DNA of 22,600 nt, taken from JAHELQ01 sp965603365 (GTDB lineage: Bacteria > Acidobacteriota > Aminicenantia > UBA2199). Position 1 is the stretch's first letter. Each line of letters opens with the position of its first letter. The DNA lies in assembly GCA_965603365.1 (NCBI GenBank), contig CBFDCR010000081.1, positions 1 through 22,600 on the forward strand, given 5' to 3'. Shown here piece after piece: positions 14,294 to 22,600 of the stretch. Both the position numbers and the translations under genes were made by a program. Under the pieces are notes generated by a model. That model searched no databases. It saw only the letters and a list, made by a program, of their open reading frames with translations, and was not told the origin of the DNA.

Positions 14294-15190
14294 ATGAAAA
14301 GGAAATCTATAATTTTAGTAGCTCTGGGCGCCGTTATCCTTATCCTGTTCTCAGCCAGCAGTTGTAAATCCTGTAAAGAGGGAGTGGCCGTTTTAATCAG
14401 CACCCATGACGTAACCGCAGACGATATCGGTTATTTTTCCGTATGGTGGTATGATACGGTTTTAATGTACGAACTCCTGAAAGAAAAGGGTTATGACCGC
14501 ATCTATGTCTTATATGGGGACGGCACCGACTTTAACAGCAGTCACCACTGCTACAACTCTGCGGCCCGGTTCGGGGGGCCGATCACCAGCTTTCCCTGCG
14601 ATAGAGCGCATATCAAAGCGGTCTTTGAGAGTCTGGGAAGCGGCGGAACCGTAGACGGGAAGACCATCAAAAAATTTCAAAACGACGGTCGACTGTTTGT
14701 CTGGTGGATGGGGCACGGCGGCGGAACGAATCAGAATAACTATATAATGGCAATATCACACAAAGAGGAATATGTAACCGGCACCGAGTTCAGCACCTGG
14801 GTCAATTACATCACCAACTACGCCAGGCGCAGCATCCACGTGATGACCTGCCACAGCGGATGTTACCTGCCTTTTTTCAGCGCTGCCGGGACGAATACCG
14901 TTGCCGAAGCTTCCAGTGATTGTCTCCACAGCTCCTATGAGCAGCCCAGTCCCCCGGATGTCAACCACGCCGAGTATACCTACTGGCTTTATGCCTCTTT
15001 AAGGGAGAACGGAGCAGACACCAATCCCGACAGTGCCCCTTGCCTGGGAGCTGTCGTCCCCTCCGACACCAGCGGCGACGGCAAGGTATCCCTTGCCGAA
15101 TCATTCAGCTATATAATCGCCCAGATGATTACTTCCGTTCCCCAGCAGGTGGACCCCGACACCATCGCCTCGACAACCTATTGTAGATAA
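14294..15190 (+). CDS. Clan CD (legumain/caspase-like) cysteine peptidase-like lipoprotein with EF-hand loop
   Basis: This 298-residue protein has a hydrophobic leader ending in ASSC, with Cys24 as the likely lipidated residue (the lipobox has Ala, not Leu, at -3, so moderately sure). Two features define the clan CD fold: a hydrophobic strand then M-G-H141-G-G-G (RLFVWWMGHGGG), and a second strand ending in C186 (RSIHVMTCHSGC). This is the His-Gly / Cys dyad of legumain, caspase and clostripain-type peptidases. Residues 258-269 (DTSGDGKVSLAE) form a complete EF-hand-type calcium loop, which I recall in bacterial C13-like proteins. It has eight cysteines after the lipobox one, including C186, and is probably disulfide-bonded. 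It shares a transcript with the upstream propeller protein and converges on the giant RHS gene. Family C13 versus C14-like cannot be settled by eye. Confidence 0.78.
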   Translation: MKRKSIILVALGAVILILFSASSCKSCKEGVAVLISTHDVTADDIGYFSVWWYDTVLMYELLKEKGYDRIYVLYGDGTDFNSSHHCYNSAARFGGPITSFPCDRAHIKAVFESLGSGGTVDGKTIKKFQNDGRLFVWWMGHGGGTNQNNYIMAISHKEEYVTGTEFSTWVNYITNYARRSIHVMTCHSGCYLPFFSAAGTNTVAEASSDCLHSSYEQPSPPDVNHAEYTYWLYASLRENGADTNPDSAPCLGAVVPSDTSGDGKVSLAESFSYIIAQMITSVPQQVDPDTIASTTYCR

Positions 15191-15221
15191 CAAGACGCTT
15201 CAGGAAAAAACAGGAGAGCCT

Positions 15222-15238
15222 CTATCCAGAAAGGATAG
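15222..15238. terminator. Weak hairpin between convergent genes
   Basis: CTATCC (15222-15227) and GGATAG (15233-15238) form a 6-bp stem with a 5-base loop, in the 56-base gap between the lipoprotein gene and the end of the RHS gene. No U-tract follows in either direction, so termination here would be weak or Rho-assisted. Confidence 0.35.
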
Positions 15239-15246
15239 TTGTGTGC

Positions 15247-18200
15247 TTATTCCGCTGCCGTTACGTCTTTGTAATTACCCATTCTGAATTCGGGATGAAG
15301 CGGAATTCCCCAGGCATCCAATGTTGTTTTTACATAATTCAGTCTCCATATCTCCGGTTTAAAATGTCCGGATTCGTTGTTTAAGCGGTAAATCTTGTTA
15401 TCTTTTATCCTGAGCTCTCCGGCACACCATAGGGGATCCCAGCCGCCATTTAATTGTGAATGTCTTACATGAAGATAGCGTCCGTTCTTGTAATTATTGG
15501 GGTAACGATACCTGCTGTAATCTTTACCCGCCACATCTCTATCAAAGTGCCTGATAATGAGCTTGTTGTCGGTTCCCCGGTACACATAAATATACCTTCC
15601 ATCTTCAAGCGTCTGTGTCATTCCTCTGCGCAGCTCGGTCACATAATTTAAATTCTGCCAATTCATATCGAGGTCGTCCCTGATCCGGTCGTCATATTTC
15701 CAACAGTTAAGTTCGTCACAATATTCGCCTCTTTCATTGCGACCTGTCGCCAAACCCTTTTTTGTCCATGAAGATCGATCGATATCGGTCTGTAAACTTT
15801 CACCGTGTTCATCTGTCAAAGCAGAATAAAATAGGTATGACCCCGCTCCTATCAGAACTGCACCAGCATAATGAGTTGCAATCCCAGCAGGAATTCCAAT
15901 ACCCGTAACATCAAGTCCTACTGCCGCGAGTTCTACTACGCCACCGACAACGGTAAGACCTGCTCCAGCTATAGCTTTAAATACCCTGCCAAAGCTCCAT
16001 GTACCTGTAGGATCTGCGTAAAGTATGGGATTATTGCCGACGTATACATAGGAACTGGCAAACTGGTTGGCAGGATCGACCGCATAGAAGCGCCCGATCT
16101 CGGGATCATACATCCGGGCCCTGTAGTTATACAGCCCCGTTTCCCGGTCATACTCCTGGCCGGTGTAGCGATAAATTATGGGCAGAGCCGAACCGTCTCC
16201 CGGTTGGCTTACTTCACTCATCAACTGGCCGAAGGGGGTATAATTTAGATAAACCGCCACCTGGTTATTTTGATCAATGACTACCCTTACCGAGCCCAGA
16301 TGATCTTTGAGGACGAAATAATCTTCACCATTATAGTTAATGGAAATGAGGCCGGTGGGCCCATAGATATAAGAAATAGCCGACTCCTGCCCCCCGGCGG
16401 CCTTGACTTTTTCCAATAGAGGATAATCATTCAGACCGTGGATGTACAATAACGAACTCTCCCCGGAGCTCTTCAGTACCCGCTGGTTATGACCGCCGTA
16501 TTGGAACGATATGGTGCCGCCGGCCTGCTGGATTTGCTGCGGTAACTGGATGTAAGGGAGATAGCCGATATGGTCTATCTGCTTCACGGTTGACTGAATC
16601 ACGTTGCCGTTTTCGTCATACCTGTATTGGTCATCCTGGCCTTCGGTTCCCAGTAGCTGGTTGCTACCCTCTTTGTAAGTGTATATATTGCTCACCAAGT
16701 TCTGCACCAGCCACTGGGGTTTATTTAAACCGGCCTGGAACACCGAGAGTCCGCTGCCGTCAAAGTTAATCTGCTGGATCTTTGCCAACGATCGATCTGT
16801 CCAGAACACCTGTTTATTGAATATATCGAGAGAGATCTGTCGGATATCCGTACCCCCGGTATACAGGTCGCCAATGCCCCCCGTACCATCCTGGTTGGCG
16901 TATTGAATCGTGGTGCTGCCGGACCAATAGATTTTACTTCTCATCGTATCGATGGCAAAACCGCCGACAGGCTCACTGCCGGCGGGGAGGACGATTACTG
17001 TCTGGATATCGGAACCGTCAAGGTTGGCGGATTTTATTTCGTATGGTGGATTCTGAATGTCCGGCCAGTAGATTTTTTCTTTATAGGGGTCCACGGCTAC
17101 ATTCGCCGGTCTCCCCTGGCCGGAAAACAGGCAATCCCAACTATCGTTGTCGAGATCACGCCGCAGCATGGCGCCGGCGTCGGGTTCTGCCCAATACAAC
17201 TTCCTGTTTTTTAAATCCACGGCCATACCGCCGGGGGTATGGGACAGGGTTTGCAGGTTCTCTACATTGCCGCCGTCAAAATCGGCACGCTCCAGGGATA
17301 AATCTCTATCGACCCAATAGATCTTTCGGGCTGCCGGGTCAATCGCCAAGCCGTGGTAGGCATCCTCATAATTGCCGCCGTTATGGATATTGCTGACCGA
17401 ACCGGCTTCACTTATCCTGGTGGTTTGAAGCCAGTTGCCGTCGGTTAAGAGGTCATTCCAGAAGAGAGTCTTATCTTTCCAGCGCTGTAATACCGTAATA
17501 TTTCCATTATCGTCATAAGTGGCATAATTCAGATCATACTCATCTGTTTCCGATATGTAACCGGCAATCAGTCTGCCAAAGTCATCATACTTGTATTTGA
17601 ACGTGTAATCTTGAGGCGCCCCGGACCAATTAAATTCCGAGGCGGCGGAGGCGATGAGTCCGCTGTAGTAACCTGCTCCTCCCAGTCCGCCGTGCGTATA
17701 AGTGAGTAACTCGGTAAATAAGCTGTCCTCTATCTGATCGATCCAGCCGGCGGGATTTAAATAATAAATTCTCTGATGGCTGCCGTTATTCAACGTTTCG
17801 GTTAGCGATGTGTCATGATAGGTATAGCGGGCATAATAAGAGAGATTATCGGGGATTCCCACCGCCTCTATCTGACCCAGATTGTTGTAAGTAAATACGG
17901 TGGGTTCCCCTGTGCCATCATCTATCCTGGTGACATTGTGCAGCAGGTCATATTGATAAGTCACCCTGTACGTTGTGCTGTCATAATCGCTTACTTTTAG
18001 GGTTTTTTCAACGATGTTTCCATAAATATCGTAAGAGAGATTTTCTTCTACTTCCGGCTCCGCATCTTCATCATTATTGGTTAATATCCGGGTAAGCCGG
18101 CCGATATTGGGTAACAGGCCATCGCCATTGTAAGAGTACCTTTTCTGCCAGAACGTAGGCGGAGGGGTATTTTCGAGGGCGATCCAGGAAACATCTGGAT

Positions 18201-21200
18201 TTGCGGCCCTTTTCAGTTCCGGCTCATCCCAATTGCGTCTCATATAGCCTTCTTCGATGAGTCTTCCTAAATCATCATAGTTTTTGTATTGAATGATATT
18301 GGGTGAGACGGCCAATCCCACGGCATCCACCATGAATCTCAGCCTCCCCTCCTCATCGTAAAAGTATTTCTGGGTACCGGCGTCCGGTGTGCGGTGTGAT
18401 GTTTGGTTGCCAATAAAACTGTACTCTTTTTCGGTATAAAAATTGGGGTTGTCGCGGCCGTCGGGGAAGAAATTGGGCTGATACTCTTTGGTCTGCCGCA
18501 TAAACTTATCATATTCATACTGCCAGGTAATTGTATCTCCACTCTCTTCTGTAACATCCGAAAATTTGTACCCCTCCCGGTTGGTAATATCTGAGTCTTG
18601 CAAATCATCCGGATTGGTCACCTGGGTCATAATCAAAGAATCCGACTCAAGCGCACAATTTAATGATTCGTCTTTTGTACTGCCATATTGGTAGGTGGTG
18701 CCGTTCTGGTTGGCAGAGAAGGTTCCTCCACTCCCCGAAGCAGTGACAAGCAGACGGGGACTCTTCTCGACCTCTCTGGAGAAACTGAAGGGATTATCAT
18801 AACCATAGGTCCGGCATACAATACTGGAAGGGTCAACCGTCAGTGTGGCCGGGTCATAGACGGCGAAGTTCTCTATGTAACTCATGGGAATACCGGAAGT
18901 AGTAGAGGAATTGCCGCCAATATCATCGTTGTCCACAATGGTTAACCGGGTGGTCGCGGTGTGCAGATCGAGGGGGCCGCCATACAATTTCTCCTGGACC
19001 AACAATTCGTCGGGATTCTTACGCCTGAGCTGCTGCTTGCTGCGTTGGTTCCCATCATAGGTGGTTTTTGACAAAATGGGCTCAACGATGGTTACAAAGT
19101 TATCACAGTAGCCGTAGGTATTGGTAGAGATTATCTCCGGCTGCCCGGATAATGTCCCGGTGAATTGATAGTCGAACAGGAAACGACCATCCGCATAGAC
19201 AAATAGGTGATTGCCGTTGACCACCTCGATAACCATAAAGGTGCTCCGGGGAATATTGCTGATGGGTTCACTCTTGTAAGTTGCCCCGGTTTGTGCGTTA
19301 TAGAGCTTATATTGATCGGATGTTAACACCAACCGGATGTCATTGCTGGTCGAGCCGTTTACGTTTGGAATAGACAGCCCTATTTCCTGGCCGGCTTGCA
19401 GATTGTTGGGAATAATTTCGGCATTTATTAGATAATTGGCTTCGCTAATACTCCGGCTGAATGTGGCCGAGGCGGGATTTTCAGGGGTGCCTTCGGAGAC
19501 GAGGAGGCCGTTTTGGATAGACATGTTGACCAGATTGGAAGGAGGGAAATAATCGGTCGACGGCAGGGCAAAACCTTCCCATGCCCCGCCGGTCTGCGCT
19601 AAGGCGCTAAAACTCATATTGGGATTGTTTTTACTGAAAGTACTCGCATCAGCAAATATTTCATTTCCCTTCCGGGAGTTATACAATACGGAAAAGGCCC
19701 TCACCTGTTTGTCGGCACCAGGCCCAATCCGGGCTACCAGGTTATCGTAACAATTATAGGCACTATACATTGCTTCGCCGTTGGTTCCAATAGAGGCTAT
19801 CTGGAGTCTTCTATCCACATCATAGACATCGGCAGAAAAATCGTAATCCAGGGGTGAGAAGCGCATGTCGTCTATAAACAAACCGCTGCCCGAATGTTGA
19901 AGGCTTATTTCAATCTGGGCAGCCTGGGATGGAGGCAGGGAGCGGACGACCTGTTCTGCGTAAATCCATTTTCCGCCGGTCGGCGCTACGGTTTTACTGC
20001 CCAGGGTCTGTCCGCCTGATCGAAGGGTCAGCCCGGTGTCGCCCTGATCTGTGGTCATCAACCAGGCCGAAAAAATATAATCGGTGGGATCACGAACCAC
20101 GTTCACCTGGGTGTCAAAGGAGGAGGTGTTAAGGCTCCTGGCTCCGGTATGGGCATAATCGGAATTATATTGGGCATTGGGCTGCTGGTTGATATCGAAA
20201 TTTTCATACTCTTCAAAGCCAGTGTAAAATGCCTCGTTGTGATATGGATTGACGTTGGTAAAGGTGGCAATCGGGTAATCGCCAAAGGCTTCGTTACTGA
20301 ACGTTGTATAGTGGGCCACGCCATTCACATCCATGCTTCCGCCAACCGATTGATCCGGCGTTCGGTATAGAATTTCTTTATCCTGACGCCAGTCTTCCCG
20401 GTCGGGCTGCCCGGAAAAAATTGTCGAAGGATCGGCTGTCGGACTATTGGCGGAAAAGTATCTCCATTCTGCCCAATTTCCAGAATCTGCATTGGGACTG
20501 CCGCTGCTGTTCCATTTTGTCCATTGGCTGACGTCACACGAAGTCATTTCCCATGTACTCGAACCGTCATATTGGACCATCTCCATGCTTACGACCACCG
20601 GAGTCAGGATATGAAGGTGATCGCTATCGAGTTCGGGATATTTTTCAAACCCATAGGTAAACTCGACCTTAGTATAATCCTTTTGACTTCCACTCTCCCC
20701 CGGTTTGGGATTCTCCCTGGAAGATGATTCGGCAACAGGTAAATCAAAATCCTCATTGTACTGGTAGTTTACCCAATTACCGACTCCATATAACTCGCTG
20801 TATTTTTTTTGAATCCGTGGATATGCCCCCAGGTTATTGTCTTTTACATGGCCGATTTCCCAATAGGTGACCTGCGAGGTCTCCTCTGTCTCCTCTACGG
20901 GTACAGAGGCAGCGCTGTTGGATTTAGTTTGATACACCAGACCCTGTACGCAGGGTTCGGTTGGGATTTGAGTCGGATAATCGGGGGGAAAATCGACAAG
21001 GGAAGAGGCGGGCTGACTGTTGAAAAAGTAGAATTCCCGGTTGCCGTAAGGGGGATTTTCAGTATGGTCTGTCGTGTACCTGGCGCCGGGGAAAGCTTTC
21101 ACCAGGTTGTATTGGGCATAAATCTGATCCTCTCCCCAGCGGGCATTCTGGAAATAGTAGTCAATCGCGGTATAAGTATTGGGATCAATAACGTCACCCG

Positions 21201-22600
21201 AATTGTTGTCATAGCCGTTGTTTACCGCACATTGTACTACCGGATAAACGATCATCCTGTCGCTTATATCATTCTGCTGGTAAGTAAATGTAATGATGGC
21301 GCCCGAAGGCTGGGTGACGGAGGTTAATGCCCCGGCATTGTAATTCAGCGTATTGGACTGCCCCCTGAAATCGACCGGCCCACCCCCACCTGAACCGGGT
21401 TGATAGCAGCCGGTGAAGCAGTTTTTTTCGATAACCTGGCTGCCCCAGAAATAGTCTCCGTAGTCGCCAAATTTGAAAGTGATACTGGCACTGCTGCTGT
21501 TGCCGTCATCGCTGGACCAGGAGAGTCGATTCCTGTCATATTTTGGACTCTTAATGACACTCCCCCCCAGGGTGACCTCTCCGGAGGATGAAATGGAAAG
21601 ATCCGAAGAATCTTGCCAGGAGCCTTGAGTTCCGCCCCATTTCATTGCGGTGGTGTAAGTACCGGCCCAGCCGTTCAGGGAAGTAACGTCATAGGAAAAT
21701 GCCGTATCGGCGGCCGCTTCACCGAACAAATTCATGGGGGCTATGGCCTTCAGCGAAGAGATACCGCTCACCAGATTGCAGTTGCTGCCATAGATAAATA
21801 TAGAGTCATATTGAAGCAATACCTTCTCTACCACTCTATCATTTCTCAAATGGGTTATATTGTCTAAGTAAATATCGCCGTTTATTTGTTTATAGTTTAA
21901 TTGATAGATATCTCCCAGCATGTTGCTGATGCTTACCAGGTCCCCGCTGCCGGAATACTGGAAATAGAGAGTATCACCCCATTGGGCTTCCACCATCCTG
22001 GAGACATTCCAGACGGTGATATCTCCCTGAACCCCGGGCTCCTCGAAAACGAAAGAATCGCCTTTTGCCGTGACTATGAGCCATTGGTCATCAGGGCCGC
22101 CGCTGCCGCTGCGGCTTACCTTCCACAGGTAATAGCTTGAGCCTGCCGTATATACAAATGTATTGTTGGTACTGGACACTTGATCCAACTTAAAAGACGA
22201 TAGCCCATCCACCAGATAATAGTCACTCCCATCCTGGACAATTTTGGGGTAATCCATGAGTTTCCAACCATAGCCCCCCAGAACCGTTTTATAGTAGCCT
22301 GAAGTGGTGGAATAATTGTTTATGCAGGCCGAGCGACTGTTGTAAAAGGCTTTAACAGAGTAACTTAATGTTCTGCCCTGGACCGAGACCAGTACAACCG
22401 GCAGGTTGACATCGCCTGTAAATAAATTCACGCCTTCATACTGGGCTTTTCCATTGTTGGGGGGTAGGGGATAAACCGCATCGGGATGTTGGGCGTGAAC
22501 GGGAACGATGATGGACAATAAAAATAAAAACAACAGACCGCATACACTGTAATCTAAAAGATTATTTCTTTGTTGTTTTACAACATTATGATTGTCTGAA
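15247..22600 (-). CDS. Giant secreted RHS/YD-repeat protein with embedded YWTD propeller and toxin-like C-terminus (5' partial)
   Basis: The frame is open to the right window edge. The first in-frame start-like codon (TTG at 22533) would cut into the signal peptide, so the real start lies outside. Visible N-terminus: KQQR, then a hydrophobic core ending VHA (cleavage after 22492), a Sec signal rather than a PAAR head. In order: an RHS N-terminal region with GGYGWKL; two jelly-roll-like segments (about 20220-19850, GFEEYENF to IDDMRF, and about 19530-19085); YD repeats from about 18520; a YWTD propeller (about 17470-16690); more YD repeats; the RHS-associated core (about 16250-16000, GLYNYRARMYDPEIGRF to DPTG). 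The unique C-terminus has hydrophobic segments (about 15980-15830) and an AGELxxxxNKIYRLNNESGHFKP motif. Such proteins form a YD-repeat cocoon around a toxin. Over 2,440 residues are visible. Confidence 0.9.
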   Translation of the reverse strand, partial: SDNHNVVKQQRNNLLDYSVCGLLFLFLLSIIVPVHAQHPDAVYPLPPNNGKAQYEGVNLFTGDVNLPVVLVSVQGRTLSYSVKAFYNSRSACINNYSTTSGYYKTVLGGYGWKLMDYPKIVQDGSDYYLVDGLSSFKLDQVSSTNNTFVYTAGSSYYLWKVSRSGSGGPDDQWLIVTAKGDSFVFEEPGVQGDITVWNVSRMVEAQWGDTLYFQYSGSGDLVSISNMLGDIYQLNYKQINGDIYLDNITHLRNDRVVEKVLLQYDSIFIYGSNCNLVSGISSLKAIAPMNLFGEAAADTAFSYDVTSLNGWAGTYTTAMKWGGTQGSWQDSSDLSISSSGEVTLGGSVIKSPKYDRNRLSWSSDDGNSSSASITFKFGDYGDYFWGSQVIEKNCFTGCYQPGSGGGGPVDFRGQSNTLNYNAGALTSVTQPSGAIITFTYQQNDISDRMIVYPVVQCAVNNGYDNNSGDVIDPNTYTAIDYYFQNARWGEDQIYAQYNLVKAFPGARYTTDHTENPPYGNREFYFFNSQPASSLVDFPPDYPTQIPTEPCVQGLVYQTKSNSAASVPVEETEETSQVTYWEIGHVKDNNLGAYPRIQKKYSELYGVGNWVNYQYNEDFDLPVAESSSRENPKPGESGSQKDYTKVEFTYGFEKYPELDSDHLHILTPVVVSMEMVQYDGSSTWEMTSCDVSQWTKWNSSGSPNADSGNWAEWRYFSANSPTADPSTIFSGQPDREDWRQDKEILYRTPDQSVGGSMDVNGVAHYTTFSNEAFGDYPIATFTNVNPYHNEAFYTGFEEYENFDINQQPNAQYNSDYAHTGARSLNTSSFDTQVNVVRDPTDYIFSAWLMTTDQGDTGLTLRSGGQTLGSKTVAPTGGKWIYAEQVVRSLPPSQAAQIEISLQHSGSGLFIDDMRFSPLDYDFSADVYDVDRRLQIASIGTNGEAMYSAYNCYDNLVARIGPGADKQVRAFSVLYNSRKGNEIFADASTFSKNNPNMSFSALAQTGGAWEGFALPSTDYFPPSNLVNMSIQNGLLVSEGTPENPASATFSRSISEANYLINAEIIPNNLQAGQEIGLSIPNVNGSTSNDIRLVLTSDQYKLYNAQTGATYKSEPISNIPRSTFMVIEVVNGNHLFVYADGRFLFDYQFTGTLSGQPEIISTNTYGYCDNFVTIVEPILSKTTYDGNQRSKQQLRRKNPDELLVQEKLYGGPLDLHTATTRLTIVDNDDIGGNSSTTSGIPMSYIENFAVYDPATLTVDPSSIVCRTYGYDNPFSFSREVEKSPRLLVTASGSGGTFSANQNGTTYQYGSTKDESLNCALESDSLIMTQVTNPDDLQDSDITNREGYKFSDVTEESGDTITWQYEYDKFMRQTKEYQPNFFPDGRDNPNFYTEKEYSFIGNQTSHRTPDAGTQKYFYDEEGRLRFMVDAVGLAVSPNIIQYKNYDDLGRLIEEGYMRRNWDEPELKRAANPDVSWIALENTPPPTFWQKRYSYNGDGLLPNIGRLTRILTNNDEDAEPEVEENLSYDIYGNIVEKTLKVSDYDSTTYRVTYQYDLLHNVTRIDDGTGEPTVFTYNNLGQIEAVGIPDNLSYYARYTYHDTSLTETLNNGSHQRIYYLNPAGWIDQIEDSLFTELLTYTHGGLGGAGYYSGLIASAASEFNWSGAPQDYTFKYKYDDFGRLIAGYISETDEYDLNYATYDDNGNITVLQRWKDKTLFWNDLLTDGNWLQTTRISEAGSVSNIHNGGNYEDAYHGLAIDPAARKIYWVDRDLSLERADFDGGNVENLQTLSHTPGGMAVDLKNRKLYWAEPDAGAMLRRDLDNDSWDCLFSGQGRPANVAVDPYKEKIYWPDIQNPPYEIKSANLDGSDIQTVIVLPAGSEPVGGFAIDTMRSKIYWSGSTTIQYANQDGTGGIGDLYTGGTDIRQISLDIFNKQVFWTDRSLAKIQQINFDGSGLSVFQAGLNKPQWLVQNLVSNIYTYKEGSNQLLGTEGQDDQYRYDENGNVIQSTVKQIDHIGYLPYIQLPQQIQQAGGTISFQYGGHNQRVLKSSGESSLLYIHGLNDYPLLEKVKAAGGQESAISYIYGPTGLISINYNGEDYFVLKDHLGSVRVVIDQNNQVAVYLNYTPFGQLMSEVSQPGDGSALPIIYRYTGQEYDRETGLYNYRARMYDPEIGRFYAVDPANQFASSYVYVGNNPILYADPTGTWSFGRVFKAIAGAGLTVVGGVVELAAVGLDVTGIGIPAGIATHYAGAVLIGAGSYLFYSALTDEHGESLQTDIDRSSWTKKGLATGRNERGEYCDELNCWKYDDRIRDDLDMNWQNLNYVTELRRGMTQTLEDGRYIYVYRGTDNKLIIRHFDRDVAGKDYSRYRYPNNYKNGRYLHVRHSQLNGGWDPLWCAGELRIKDNKIYRLNNESGHFKPEIWRLNYVKTTLDAWGIPLHPEFRMGNYKDVTAAE
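16690..17470 (-). other. YWTD (LDL-receptor class B) beta-propeller inside the RHS protein
   Basis: Six YWTD-type units occur at a spacing of about 120-140 bases (40-47 residues): LFWND (about 17460), IYWVD (17320), LYWAE (17195), IYWPD (17065), IYWSG (16925) and VFWTD (16805). Each has the expected xxLAIDPxxxKIYW context. Six is the number in one complete LDL-receptor-type propeller. On both sides the sequence is YD repeat: TYDDNGNITVLQRWK before and GSNQLLGTEGQDDQYRYDENGNV after. The propeller therefore replaces the loop of one YD repeat. Confidence 0.82.

Noticed and set aside
14510..14968. Minus-strand frames downstream of the RHS gene as an immunity gene
   Set aside because: Both short frames (14510-14716 and 14756-14968) are antisense to the clan CD lipoprotein, whose motifs, signal peptide and ribosome site are convincing.
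15900..16050. RHS core as a standard autoproteolytic DPxGL site
   Set aside because: The core ends DPTGTWSFG, lacking the usual Leu after DPxG, so autoproteolysis cannot be assumed.
16000..18600. CRISPR or tandem DNA repeat in the RHS gene
   Set aside because: YD and YWTD units repeat at the protein level only. The DNA is diverged and spacing is that of protein repeats; no direct DNA repeats with spacers are present.

Overview
The window reads as a piece of chromosome from a Gram-negative bacterium. The evidence is a complete TonB-ExbB-ExbD energising module, Sec-signal and lipoprotein exports, and the YajC-SecD-SecF translocase accessory set. The TonB layout (long polyproline and Gly-Gly-Val/Ile-Glu linkers) and the compact SecD remind me of FCB-type or candidate-phylum bacteria, but no rRNA or marker here fixes the lineage. 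Composition is moderate by eye, with no obvious compositional island.

Left part (1-4170): a HepT/MntA toxin-antitoxin pair on the minus strand, a tRNA-Arg(TCG) on the minus strand, then three plus-strand genes. These are an unrecognised helical 461-aa protein, nucleoside diphosphate kinase, and a diacylglycerol/lipid kinase. They end at a strong bidirectional terminator. Several genes here have a -10 box so close to the start codon that leaderless transcripts are likely.

Middle part (4209-13276): one long minus-strand gene train. In transcription order it is DUF1015, folD, a short-chain dehydrogenase, tgt, yajC, secD, secF, then (with its own probable promoter) tonB, exbB, exbD. Spacing is tight, with several overlaps. 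The train is driven by a near-perfect sigma70 promoter at 13349-13376. The genes cover one-carbon and perhaps pterin metabolism, tRNA queuosine modification, Sec-dependent export and outer-membrane energisation.

Right part (13277-22600): a divergent promoter region starts a two-gene plus-strand unit of exported proteins: a small beta-propeller protein and a lipoprotein with a clan CD (legumain/caspase-like) His/Cys dyad and an EF-hand loop. Converging on it is a giant RHS/YD-repeat protein (over 2,440 residues, 5' end outside the window). It has a Sec signal peptide, two jelly-roll-like domains, a YWTD beta-propeller apparently spliced into the YD shell, an RHS core and a C-terminal toxin-like tip. 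No immunity gene is visible downstream of the tip.

The most interesting item is this secreted RHS protein: its embedded six-unit YWTD propeller recalls the propeller plus YD-shell architecture of animal teneurins. Its neighbourhood with an exported clan CD peptidase-like lipoprotein is the next point of interest. Most other genes are ordinary housekeeping functions with a few odd features: an inserted domain in SecF, altered substrate-pocket residues in TGT, and a strong G-quadruplex motif in tonB.
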